DNA of 64,000 nucleotides, taken from assembly GCF_000452705.1 (NCBI RefSeq), contig NZ_CP007014.1:1054001-1118000 (forward strand). The letters are read 5' to 3'. The notes below the pieces were generated by a model, which ran no database searches, was not told the DNA's origin, and was given only the letters and a program-made list of their open reading frames with translations. This DNA is from Pseudomonas syringae CC1557 (GTDB taxonomy: Bacteria; Pseudomonadota; Gammaproteobacteria; Pseudomonadales; Pseudomonadaceae). Made by a program: the position numbers and the translations under genes. Positions within the stretch are counted from its first letter, which is position 1. Every line of letters starts with the position of its first letter. Of the stretch, positions 56,691 to 63,494 are shown in pieces.

Positions 56691-56717
56691 GGTGGAGCGG
56701 GTAGAGGGAGTCGAACA
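56691..56717 (-). other. Attachment site: 3' end of a tRNA-Gly-like gene
   Basis: On the minus strand the sequence reads TTCGACT loop, CCCTC (T-stem 3' strand), TACCCGC (acceptor 3' strand), then TCCACC. It fits the 3' end of a tRNA-Gly with a GCGGGTA acceptor. No 5' half is present, and the sequence before it does not pair as a T-stem, so this is the partial copy left at one end of an integrated element. Confidence 0.65.
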
Positions 56718-56785
56718 GGTACGGTTTTTAAAGGCTTGCGGAGGGGGATTATCCATCACCATACACATGACCATACACGGTGTTA

Positions 56786-56811
56786 GGGGCTACGCCGGAT
56801 CGGCTAGCCCC
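56786..56811. terminator. Hairpin after the leftward prophage operon
   Basis: GGGGCTA (56786-56792) pairs with TAGCCCC (56805-56811) and GCCG with CGGC inside, with one bulged base. No T-run, so termination is uncertain. Confidence 0.45.
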
Positions 56812-56825
56812 ATCAGTTCATGCCT

Positions 56826-57059
56826 TCAGGCAGCGTCGCGTCTGGTCGCACCTCGCTCCAGCTTTTTAGCTGCTATCCACGCCTCAACCTCGGCCAGGTC
56901 GAACCGAACCCGAGCTCCCCGGCTGGCGCTGGTTTTGATCGGTTCCGGGAAGGTCTTGTCACGTACGCGCAACTTATTCAGTCCGGACACCGATCCCATC
57001 CCCAGCATCTTCACAACTTCTGGATTGCCCACCAGCTTGGTGTTTTGAAACTCGCTCAT
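56826..57059 (-). CDS. AlpA/excisionase-like DNA-binding protein
   Basis: The 77-residue protein has a MerR/AlpA-type winged helix: KLVGNPEVVKMLGMGSVSGL, then RDKTFPEPIKTSASRGARVRF and DLAEVEAWIAAKK. Such proteins act in excision or regulate integrase. ATG at 57059 has GAGGG upstream; an ATG 7 codons earlier overlaps the preceding gene end. Last gene of the leftward operon. Confidence 0.78.
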   Translation of the reverse strand: MSEFQNTKLVGNPEVVKMLGMGSVSGLNKLRVRDKTFPEPIKTSASRGARVRFDLAEVEAWIAAKKLERGATRRDAA

Positions 57060-57076
57060 GTCATGCCCTCGGTTTG

Positions 57077-57463
57077 TCATGTCGCTCTGCCTTCCTGACT
57101 CGTCAGGTTTTGGTCTGTTGCTGAAACTGCCGCATCACGGCCGCGCGTCACTCGCGTAGGAAAAGCCTCTCCCTCCCAGTTGCCTGGGTTGCCGCGAATT
57201 CGCTCGCGCTCTTGATACATGTGCGGACGCTTTTCGCTGAACGCCTGGGCGCATGCCTCAAAGCGTTTGCCCCCGTCCTCCATCGCTATCAACTGCTGGC
57301 CAACCTGCGAGCCGATCTGCACCCAGCCGGACTTGTCGCGTCCGAAGTTTTCCGTCTTGAAAAGGCGGTATCGGTTGCGATGGCCTGTGCCTGGCGAGCT
57401 GGACTCGGTGTTCATGTAGAACTGCACGCCGTCCTGGCGGGCGTGTAGGACTGTCTTAGCCAT
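57077..57463 (-). CDS. Prophage hypothetical protein (128 aa)
   Basis: Starts MAKTVLHARQDGVQFYMNTE with AGGAG nine bases upstream. Mostly polar; no recognised domain. Overlaps its upstream neighbour by eight bases. Confidence 0.75.
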   Translation of the reverse strand: MAKTVLHARQDGVQFYMNTESSSPGTGHRNRYRLFKTENFGRDKSGWVQIGSQVGQQLIAMEDGGKRFEACAQAFSEKRPHMYQERERIRGNPGNWEGEAFPTRVTRGRDAAVSATDQNLTSQEGRAT

Positions 57464-57653
57464 CAGATCGGTCTCCTGATTCCGCCACGGTACGAAGCTT
57501 CAGCGCGATCCCGCAGGAGTTGGCCAAGCCAGTCAACTGGCCCACGGTCGTGGCCGGGTCTTGAAGTGCCTGACCGAACCGAATCAGACGCTCGCCCAGG
57601 CTCTCGAACTCGGTGCGCAGGTGGAGCTGGGGGCCTTGGCTGAGTGTGCTCAT
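57456..57653 (-). CDS. Prophage hypothetical protein (65 aa)
   Basis: Starts MSTLSQGPQLHLRTEFESLG. Helical, no domain recognised. Start overlaps the stop of the ribbon-helix-helix gene (ATGA). Confidence 0.72.
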   Translation of the reverse strand: MSTLSQGPQLHLRTEFESLGERLIRFGQALQDPATTVGQLTGLANSCGIALKLRTVAESGDRSDG

Positions 57654-57889
57654 GCCTGCTGCTCCTGGTCAGCCTTTGCAGCTTCGTGCGCAGCGGCCTT
57701 GGCCAGCGCATCAAGCAAGAGCTCTTGCCGCTCCTGGCCATGCAGGTACAGGCGAAGGGCGCGGATCACGACGGTGTTCATGCTGGTGTCGCTTGATGCC
57801 GCTGCACGCTCGACCTCGCTTCGCATGTCGCCCGGGAAGCGCACAACGAACTTGTCTGCACCGCGGCTACCACCTTCATACCGCTGCAT
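57650..57889 (-). CDS. Ribbon-helix-helix (Arc-like) protein
   Basis: The 79-residue protein carries the Arc/MetJ-type fold: DKFVVRFPGDMRSEVERAA and SMNTVVIRALRLYL, with the strand KFVVRFP as DNA-binding element. ATG at 57889 has GGAG eight bases upstream and lies inside the end of the CsrA gene. Probably a phage regulator. Confidence 0.85.
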   Translation of the reverse strand: MQRYEGGSRGADKFVVRFPGDMRSEVERAAASSDTSMNTVVIRALRLYLHGQERQELLLDALAKAAAHEAAKADQEQQA

Positions 57890-58073
57890 GGCGATCACTC
57901 CCGGTGCGAGGGTTGGCCAACTTGGCGGTACGCATCTCGGAGCGGTCGACAGCCAAGTCTGCCGGAGCATCAATGCCCAGACGGATCTGGCCATCGCGGC
58001 CACTGATCACGGTAATTTTGATGTTGTCGCCAATGACAATTGATTCGCCGAAGCGACGGGTTAGACACAGCAT
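57876..58073 (-). CDS. csrA: CsrA/RsmA-family RNA-binding protein
   Basis: The 65-residue product starts MLCLTRRFGESIVIGDNIKI, then RLGIDAPADLAVDRSEM with the conserved Arg that contacts GGA motifs in RNA. CsrA proteins control translation of many mRNAs. AAGGAG lies before the ATG at 58073; an ATG ten codons earlier is less likely. A prophage-borne copy may interfere with host Rsm regulation, which is inference. Confidence 0.9.
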   Translation of the reverse strand: MLCLTRRFGESIVIGDNIKITVISGRDGQIRLGIDAPADLAVDRSEMRTAKLANPRTGSDRHAAV

Positions 58074-58150
58074 GGTGCAACTCCTTTTGGTTTCTACAGG
58101 CAAGCCGAGGGCCTGCCGCGATTGTTGGCTTTCGCAAAATCAGGTTTGTG

Positions 58151-58528
58151 TTAGGCGGCTTGGAAAGCCTCAAAGCGGCCGACGGAAACGCGGCTCTCAA
58201 TGCGACGCTCGCCTGGACGGCGAACTCGATTGAATGAATTGTCATTGGTGGCCGACTGGCCGACGAGAATTGCGCACAAGGTGATGATCATTGGACTGAT
58301 CAAACCGCGCCGAAATGCTTCTGCAACAAGGGCGGGGCGCTTGTAAACGCCGAGCTTGTGCATGCAGGATTCGATGCGGCCTTTGATTGATCTCGGCGAG
58401 AGACCGTCATGCTTGGCGATCTCCTTGTCGGTATGACCGGCAGCTACGGCAAGCAGGCACGACAGCTCACGCTCGGCAAGGCCAAGACCGAGTTTTCCTT
58501 TCCATGTGCCATTGCTGATGTATTGCAT
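58151..58528 (-). CDS. Prophage LuxR-type HTH protein
   Basis: The 125-residue protein has a LuxR-type helix-turn-helix (residues 18-75: LAERELSCLLAVAAGHTDKE, LSPRSIKGRIESCMHKLGV). A hydrophobic stretch (about 77-92, ISPMIITLCAILVG) and a basic tail follow. It lies downstream of a promoter that shares operators with the cro promoter. Confidence 0.82.
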   Translation of the reverse strand: MQYISNGTWKGKLGLGLAERELSCLLAVAAGHTDKEIAKHDGLSPRSIKGRIESCMHKLGVYKRPALVAEAFRRGLISPMIITLCAILVGQSATNDNSFNRVRRPGERRIESRVSVGRFEAFQAA

Positions 58529-58566
58529 GAGGAGCCACCCGTGACCAAAGTTGTCGTCTGGCGGCT

Positions 58567-58608
58567 ATAGTGCTGGCGGGATTTATCTATGTCAATCCCT
58601 GCGGGATT
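58567..58608 (-). promoter_or_regulatory. Leftward prophage promoter with repressor operators (OL-like)
   Basis: On the minus strand: -35 TTGACA (58595-58590), 17-base spacer and -10 CACTAT (58572-58567). The spacer holds AAATCCCGCC. AATCCC-TGC-GGGATT (58594-58608) is a second site overlapping the -35. Confidence 0.75.
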
Positions 58609-58613
58609 ATATT

Positions 58614-59384
58614 TTACAGGCCAGGTATTTTTGCGTCGATAACGCGCCCGATTATTTCCCAGTTGCCGTCGATTTCGATCGGTTTAAAGCCTGGGTTGAG
58701 GGGCATCAAGTATGCGACCCCGGCGTCGTTTAGGTACTGCTTGAAAGTGGTTTCGCCATCAAGATGACGGGCTACGTAGAACTTGCCGCTGATTAAATCG
58801 AAGCCTTCTGGCTGAACGAGTATTTTCGTTCCTTCTGGAAAGCTCGGAACAGCTTGCGTAGTCATCGATGGGCCTTTTACGTCAAGCCAATACCCTCCCG
58901 CACCAGCATTTTCGGTCGATCCTAGATACTCCTCGGCATGACCCGCAACATAATCAGTGGGCGATTCGGCTCTATCTCCCGCTGCAATCCAACTGATTAA
59001 CGGGTAGCTCATCGCAGGCCGCCAAGGGTGTAGAGCGGGCGATACATTGGAAACACCATCGGTTTCAGTTGAATAAGTTTCACGCATTTGCCGAGCCAGT
59101 TCGCGTAGATCCTGGCTGGAAACCGTCATTTCTCCGATGGCCTTTGCCAGCCTTGGACTGAACTGCTCAACACGAGTGCCAAGGACTTTGGCGACCTTTG
59201 CGGCGAACTCCATATTCAACGCATTGCGCCCATTTAGATAATGGCTAAGTGACCCCTGATTCATGCCCAGTAGCTCGCCCACCTTTTCCTGGGTGAGGCC
59301 CAGACGATCCTTGTTTGCCAGGTAAATCGCCTTGAGGGCAGCACATTCGGCAAGTTCTTCTTCGGACAACGGTCGTTTTTTCAT
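58614..59384 (-). CDS. CI-type phage repressor, S24 family
   Basis: The 256-residue repressor has an N-terminal helix-turn-helix (LTQEKVGELLGMNQGSLSHYLNG, by position residues 30-52) and a C-terminal LexA-like peptidase with Ser 173 (GPSMT) and Lys 215 (ETTFKQYL). The cleavage site is likely Ala 135-Gly 136. RecA-stimulated self-cleavage would induce the phage. AAGG lies before the ATG. It diverges from the cro-like gene over the OR-like region. Confidence 0.92.
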   Translation of the reverse strand: MKKRPLSEEELAECAALKAIYLANKDRLGLTQEKVGELLGMNQGSLSHYLNGRNALNMEFAAKVAKVLGTRVEQFSPRLAKAIGEMTVSSQDLRELARQMRETYSTETDGVSNVSPALHPWRPAMSYPLISWIAAGDRAESPTDYVAGHAEEYLGSTENAGAGGYWLDVKGPSMTTQAVPSFPEGTKILVQPEGFDLISGKFYVARHLDGETTFKQYLNDAGVAYLMPLNPGFKPIEIDGNWEIIGRVIDAKIPGL

Positions 59385-59402
59385 GGGTGAACCTTATGGG
59401 CA

Positions 59403-59460
59403 GCGGGATTTTGAATCAAATCCCGCAGGCATTGACTTTTATAAATCCCGCTAGCACTAT
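59403..59460 (+). promoter_or_regulatory. Rightward prophage promoter with repressor operators (OR-like)
   Basis: GCGGGATTT (59403-59411) and AAATCCCGC (59418-59426) form a palindrome with a 6-base centre. -35 TTGACT (59432-59437), 17-base spacer and -10 CACTAT (59455-59460) follow, with another AAATCCCGC (59443-59451) in the spacer. Confidence 0.78.
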
Positions 59461-59491
59461 TTAAAAGAACCGAAATAGTGGAGTCACCCCG

Positions 59492-59779
59492 GTGCAACGA
59501 ATTCCTCTTGCTGAATACGCAGCTAAGCGACATGCCGGTACAGCCGAAAAGCTCGGAATGAGCCAGGGCTCGTTAAGCAAGGCTATCCGTGAAGGGCGAT
59601 CCATCTTCGTGATCGTGTCCGACGACGGCAAACTGTCCGCCCTCGAAGAGAAACCGTTTCCAAGTCAGCGGCGAGGCAACTCAGCTCACCGATGCACAAA
59701 TAATAATCCCGCAGGCTCTGAATTGTCAGGCTCAAAAGTACCTGTTAATCCATCCAGTACCCAGCAGGCTTCCCAGTGA
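59492..59779 (+). CDS. cro: Cro-like repressor
   Basis: The 95-residue protein starts at GTG with GGAG eight bases upstream. Its N-terminal half has the Cro-type helix-turn-helix: IPLAEYAAKRHAGTAEKLGM, then SQGSLSKAIREGRSIFV. It lies right after the rightward promoter and opposite the CI-type gene. The C-terminal 35 residues are polar and probably unstructured. Confidence 0.8.
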   Translation: MQRIPLAEYAAKRHAGTAEKLGMSQGSLSKAIREGRSIFVIVSDDGKLSALEEKPFPSQRRGNSAHRCTNNNPAGSELSGSKVPVNPSSTQQASQ

Positions 59780-59836
59780 CCGCCTGCCAATCCAAGTTTT
59801 TGCTGTCCGGCTAACCCAAACGCCAGGCACAAAAAA

Positions 59837-59859
59837 GCCCGACCTAAGTCGAGCCTTTT
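59837..59859 (+). terminator. Terminator-like hairpin after the cro-like gene
   Basis: GCCCGAC / GTCGAGC stem with one mismatch and CTAA loop, then TTTT. It could reduce read-through to the next genes unless antitermination acts. Confidence 0.55.
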
Positions 59860-59915
59860 GTTCAGCACCCGCGCCAACGGGAGCTGCACATTCACTTTGC
59901 TTCGAGAAAATCAAA

Positions 59916-60251
59916 ATGAAATCAGAAAATATCACCCGTTCAACTTCAGCGCAAGTATCCCTCCTCACCAAAGGCGTTGAGTTTGGCGAAACGCCAATTG
60001 CAAACCGAGGCGAATGTCTGTTTCAGACAGTTCCTGAAATGGCAGTTGAAGACGCTCTGCAGAAAGCCCGGACGCTGTCTTTAGGGCTCTCCCAGATTTG
60101 CGAGGACATGAGCGAGTCCATCAATTACGGGAATCTCGTTCACTGCGATGGCATGTCAGTTCTAGGTTTCGTGGCTGAGGCGATTCATGCGCTGATCTGC
60201 TCGACCCAGGATGGCATCACCGCCCCCGAGCAACATGGGACAGGCCAATGA
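59916..60251 (+). CDS. DUF3077-like phage protein
   Basis: The 111-residue protein (MKSENITRSTSAQVSLLTKG) resembles small Pseudomonas DUF3077 proteins with the pattern NRGECLFQTVPEMAVEDALQ and a helical core. Function unknown; overlaps the next gene by four bases. Confidence 0.75.
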   Translation: MKSENITRSTSAQVSLLTKGVEFGETPIANRGECLFQTVPEMAVEDALQKARTLSLGLSQICEDMSESINYGNLVHCDGMSVLGFVAEAIHALICSTQDGITAPEQHGTGQ

Positions 60252-60619
60252 GCATCCCCTCCCTTGGTGAGTTGATCTTGGATGTAGATCAAGCTTTCCC
60301 TGCCGAGTCCTCAGGAATCGCATTGACTTCTCACCAAATAACCCAGCTCAAACGCATCCGGCAAGCATCAGGAGAGACTGCGAATGTCCTAATCACCGGC
60401 ATTGAGGCGATCGGCGAAATGATGGGGCTGACTGAAGGCGGCGAAATGTCCACTGAGTCCGTTGTGGGTATCGGCTGGCTTCTCAAAGAGCTGGCAGGCC
60501 TAACCCGCAGACTGCAAGAAGAGCGCAACGCCGCAGGCCACAAGCTGGAAAACATGAGTTCCGCGCCACAAAACGGCGCATCTGTAAATCGTGGCGCGAG
60601 TGATGGGGGTGCCCAATGA
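60248..60619 (+). CDS. Prophage hypothetical protein (123 aa)
   Basis: MSIPSLGELILDVDQAFPAE..., helical, no domain recognised, overlapping genes on both sides by four bases. Confidence 0.75.
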   Translation: MSIPSLGELILDVDQAFPAESSGIALTSHQITQLKRIRQASGETANVLITGIEAIGEMMGLTEGGEMSTESVVGIGWLLKELAGLTRRLQEERNAAGHKLENMSSAPQNGASVNRGASDGGAQ

Positions 60620-60861
60620 GCAATCCAGAGCATTACACACACGTCGCCAAGCGGATCGCTGAATCCCTGGACACCATCGGAATTCTTTCTGAAGTGCTGG
60701 CAGAAAACACTGTTGCCCGCGAAGGCTCCGACGAAGGCGAGAGCGACGAGCAACTGAGCTGCAGATGCGAGGCCGGTGTGCAGGCCGCTATTCGTCTTAT
60801 TGCGATGGCTGCATATACCGACCTTCAGTCGATGGCCCAAGGCTTGGGGATACCAGAATGA
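60616..60861 (+). CDS. Prophage hypothetical protein (81 aa)
   Basis: MSNPEHYTHVAKRIAESLDT..., acidic and helical with a short Cys pair (LSCRCEAG). Overlaps neighbours by four bases. Function unknown. Confidence 0.72.
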   Translation: MSNPEHYTHVAKRIAESLDTIGILSEVLAENTVAREGSDEGESDEQLSCRCEAGVQAAIRLIAMAAYTDLQSMAQGLGIPE

Positions 60862-61583
60862 ACCTGATCACCAGCACGGCCCTGACCATGTCATCCCAAC
60901 AAATTGCCGATCTTGTCGGTTCCCGCCATGACGATGTGAAACGCTCAATTGACCGCCTTGTTGCAAGAGGCGTGATATCCCAACCGCCAGTGGCGGATGG
61001 GCCAAGGTCGGCCAACGGCGTCGTGGTTCAGGAGTACCACGTTTGCAAGCGCGACAGTTTCATCGTGGTGGCACAGCTCAGTCCTGAGTTCACCGCGGCG
61101 CTGGTCGACCGCTGGCAAGAGCTGGAGGATCAAGCCGCTCGCCCGATGACCCAGGCCGAAATCACGGCGGCGAACGCTAACCACTTGGTGGAAATGGAAC
61201 GCCAGCAGCGTGAACAGCAGGTTGCCATCGACCGGATCGAGCGCCGGGTTGAGGTAATCGCCGAACAGCGGGTTTGGGATCACTGCCCACAGAACTGCAT
61301 TCCGCTCGGTCGCATCCAGGCAGAAATGAACAAGGCCTACGGGCTGTCCGGACCGATGGTTTCGTTCGTGCTGCGCCAGTGGCCGAACCAGCCCAATCAC
61401 GCAGGCATGGTCCGTAACGTCCACGAGGAAGCGAAGGGCAGCCAGTACATCGTCTGGTCCAAGAGCCTCGTTACCGCCGCGTTCAAACGCTTCGTCTCCG
61501 AATGCCAGATGGTCAGCGCCACCCAGGCTACACACCCTTATTTTGAAGGCCGGTTTCGACTGGTGCGTAAGGTCAAATCATGA
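60858..61583 (+). CDS. Rha-family phage regulatory protein
   Basis: The 241-residue protein begins MNLITSTALTMSSQQIADLV followed by GSRHDDVKRSIDRLVARG and the later EYHVCKRDSFIVVAQLSPEFTAALVDRW segment (by position), the signature of the Rha N-terminal domain. A coiled-coil (EMERQQREQQVAIDRIERRVE region) and C-terminal domain follow. Rha proteins hinder phage growth in hosts lacking integration host factor. ATG overlaps the previous stop. Confidence 0.83.
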   Translation: MNLITSTALTMSSQQIADLVGSRHDDVKRSIDRLVARGVISQPPVADGPRSANGVVVQEYHVCKRDSFIVVAQLSPEFTAALVDRWQELEDQAARPMTQAEITAANANHLVEMERQQREQQVAIDRIERRVEVIAEQRVWDHCPQNCIPLGRIQAEMNKAYGLSGPMVSFVLRQWPNQPNHAGMVRNVHEEAKGSQYIVWSKSLVTAAFKRFVSECQMVSATQATHPYFEGRFRLVRKVKS

Positions 61584-61957
61584 GCAAAAAACCGTCCCAT
61601 CAGCAGCTTGTTGAGCGTGTGGCAGCTCTGACCGTTGACTGGTATCGCGCGCAGGCGCTCGTCCGAGACGTGCGAAAGCTTCTCAATAACGAGTATCAGC
61701 AGTACTTCGCTGCACACGGCGAGCCCGAGCCGAACTTTCGCCGAATCAACCCTGACGACCCGGCCTACATGCCAGTTATCAACTTCACGAATCAGACATA
61801 TGAGCAGTTGCAGAAGGCCAAGCAAGCGAAGGGCAGCGCGAAGCGCCGCATGGAGAACGCTGTGCGCGCTCTGATGGCGTATCGCGGCGAGGTCATCGAA
61901 GCGCCAAGGCTTGCACCTGTGCGTCGTGCCAATGCCTCAGGGGAGACGCTGCAATGA
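61580..61957 (+). CDS. Prophage hypothetical protein (125 aa)
   Basis: MSKKPSHQQLVERVAALTVD..., basic and helical; overlapping start and stop with neighbours. No domain recognised. Confidence 0.74.
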   Translation: MSKKPSHQQLVERVAALTVDWYRAQALVRDVRKLLNNEYQQYFAAHGEPEPNFRRINPDDPAYMPVINFTNQTYEQLQKAKQAKGSAKRRMENAVRALMAYRGEVIEAPRLAPVRRANASGETLQ

Positions 61958-62709
61958 GCATGGAATTGATGGTAAAGGCCATGAAGACCAAGGTGGGTAA
62001 TCCTCTGCGCAAGTTGGTGCTGGTCAAATTGGCGGACAACGCCAGTGATCAGGGCGAGTGCTGGCCGTCGTACCAGCACATCGCAGACCAGTGCGAGATT
62101 GGCCGCTCAACGGTCAAGCTGCATGTTCGCGAGCTAGAAAAGGCCGGGTTTTTGCGTCGAGAGTACCGCCGGAAAGGTGAGCTTAATCAGTCCAACCTTT
62201 TTCACTTGTCGCTCGATGGTGGGTCATCAGATGCCCTACCGAGTGGGGCACCAGATAACCCACCTGGGGCAGGAGATAACCCAGGGGGTGGGGCAGGAGC
62301 TGCCCCCAGAACCAGTCACTCTTATGAACCAGTCAATGAACCTAAACCTGTGTGCAAAACAGGTACGGTGAAAGGGTTTGATCAGTTCTGGAAGCTGTAC
62401 CCTCGCAAGGTCGGAAAGGACAAGGCGTTGAAGGCCTGGCAAAAGCTTCAGATGACCGAGGCCCTGTATGACCTGATCGTCGCAGCGCTGGCCAGGCACG
62501 TGCTGACACCGGGCTGGGCGAAGGACGACGGCCAGTTTATCCCGCACGCCGCCACCTGGCTCAACGGCAAGCGCTGGGAGGATGAAGTGGAACTGGCCGG
62601 CAAGACCGGTTCGGGCTCCCGTCACACCCAGCTCGATCAGGTGGACCACACCGACGGGCTGGAGCTGGACGACAACGGTAACTACCGGATTGCGGGAGAT
62701 GGCCAATGA
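61954..62709 (+). CDS. Phage replication initiator, O-like (HTH_36)
   Basis: The 251-residue protein has an N-terminal winged helix (residues 15-85: GECWPSYQHIADQCEIGRST, VKLHVRELEKAGFLRREYRR). A Gly/Pro/Ala linker (90-115) and a C-terminal domain with FDQFWKLYPRKVGKDKALKAW follow, as in phage replication proteins. It precedes the DnaC-like gene, so it probably binds the phage origin. Confidence 0.85.
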   Translation: MSMELMVKAMKTKVGNPLRKLVLVKLADNASDQGECWPSYQHIADQCEIGRSTVKLHVRELEKAGFLRREYRRKGELNQSNLFHLSLDGGSSDALPSGAPDNPPGAGDNPGGGAGAAPRTSHSYEPVNEPKPVCKTGTVKGFDQFWKLYPRKVGKDKALKAWQKLQMTEALYDLIVAALARHVLTPGWAKDDGQFIPHAATWLNGKRWEDEVELAGKTGSGSRHTQLDQVDHTDGLELDDNGNYRIAGDGQ

Positions 62710-63494
62710 CCACTCAACCGCGCTACGCCATCGATACCCGCCAGAGCGATTGCTCAACACATGGCCGCTACACTAACGCGCTGGTCGAGCAGTTCGGCGC
62801 AGATCCGGTCTGGTACGGCTGCCCTGGCTGCGAGTTCGATAACCGTCACTCGGCTGACATCAGCATCCGAGCTGGCGGCGTGCTGGTCCACACCGAGCGG
62901 TTGCTGAACTCACGGCTGCTCGATTCATGCATCCCGGCCCGGTTCCAGCAGGCCACCCTTGAAAACTGGGTTGCTGGGAATGAAGACGCCAAGACGAAGG
63001 TATGGAACGTCGCCACTGGCTTCGTGGAGGCCTTCGCCGAAAACTATCAGGTCGGCCGCTGCGTGATGCTGCTGGGGCAGGTAGGCACCGGCAAGACTCA
63101 TCTTGCCACCGCCATACTGCAGCAGGTCATCCGTTACTTCGGAGCCCAAGGGGTACACGGCCTGTACGTGACTGCCGGTGGCATCATCCGCTGCATCAAG
63201 GACACGTTCGGCTCGCAGATCAAGACCGAATCGCAGGTCTATGCCGATCTGATCGGCCCACACCTGCTGGTGATCGATGAAGTGGGATTGCAGACCGGCA
63301 CGGACTTCGAGCGCCAAGTGCTCTTCGAGGTGATCAACGGGCGGTACGAGCAGCTCAAGCCGACGATTATCGTCAGTAACCTGAGCATCACCGATTTGAA
63401 AGTGAGCATGGGGGATCGCGCGGTGGATCGGCTGCGTGACCGTGGCGGGCTGGTCTGCGTGTTCCGCTGGCCCTCGGCGCGAGGTGCAGCATGA
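62706..63494 (+). CDS. dnaC: DnaC-like helicase loader ATPase
   Basis: The 262-residue AAA+ protein has Cys residues in WYGCPGCEF near the N-terminus (possible metal site), Walker A GQVGTGKT (residues 124-131) and Walker B LLVIDEVG. It would load the DnaB helicase on the phage origin. It overlaps the neighbouring genes by four bases. Confidence 0.9.
   Translation: MTTQPRYAIDTRQSDCSTHGRYTNALVEQFGADPVWYGCPGCEFDNRHSADISIRAGGVLVHTERLLNSRLLDSCIPARFQQATLENWVAGNEDAKTKVWNVATGFVEAFAENYQVGRCVMLLGQVGTGKTHLATAILQQVIRYFGAQGVHGLYVTAGGIIRCIKDTFGSQIKTESQVYADLIGPHLLVIDEVGLQTGTDFERQVLFEVINGRYEQLKPTIIVSNLSITDLKVSMGDRAVDRLRDRGGLVCVFRWPSARGAA

Larger units (their letters stand above)
56548..56825. other. Region between the IS and first prophage gene
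   Basis: Holds the tRNA-Gly-like attachment sequence (56691-56717) and a hairpin (56786-56811), but no integrase gene. Confidence 0.6.

Noticed and set aside
56692..57048. 118-codon plus-strand frame starting inside the att-like sequence
   Set aside because: Overlaps the tRNA-like fragment and is antisense to the AlpA-like gene.
60331..60840. 169-codon minus-strand frame in the prophage replication region
   Set aside because: Opposite to three overlapping phage genes with good starts; no domain.
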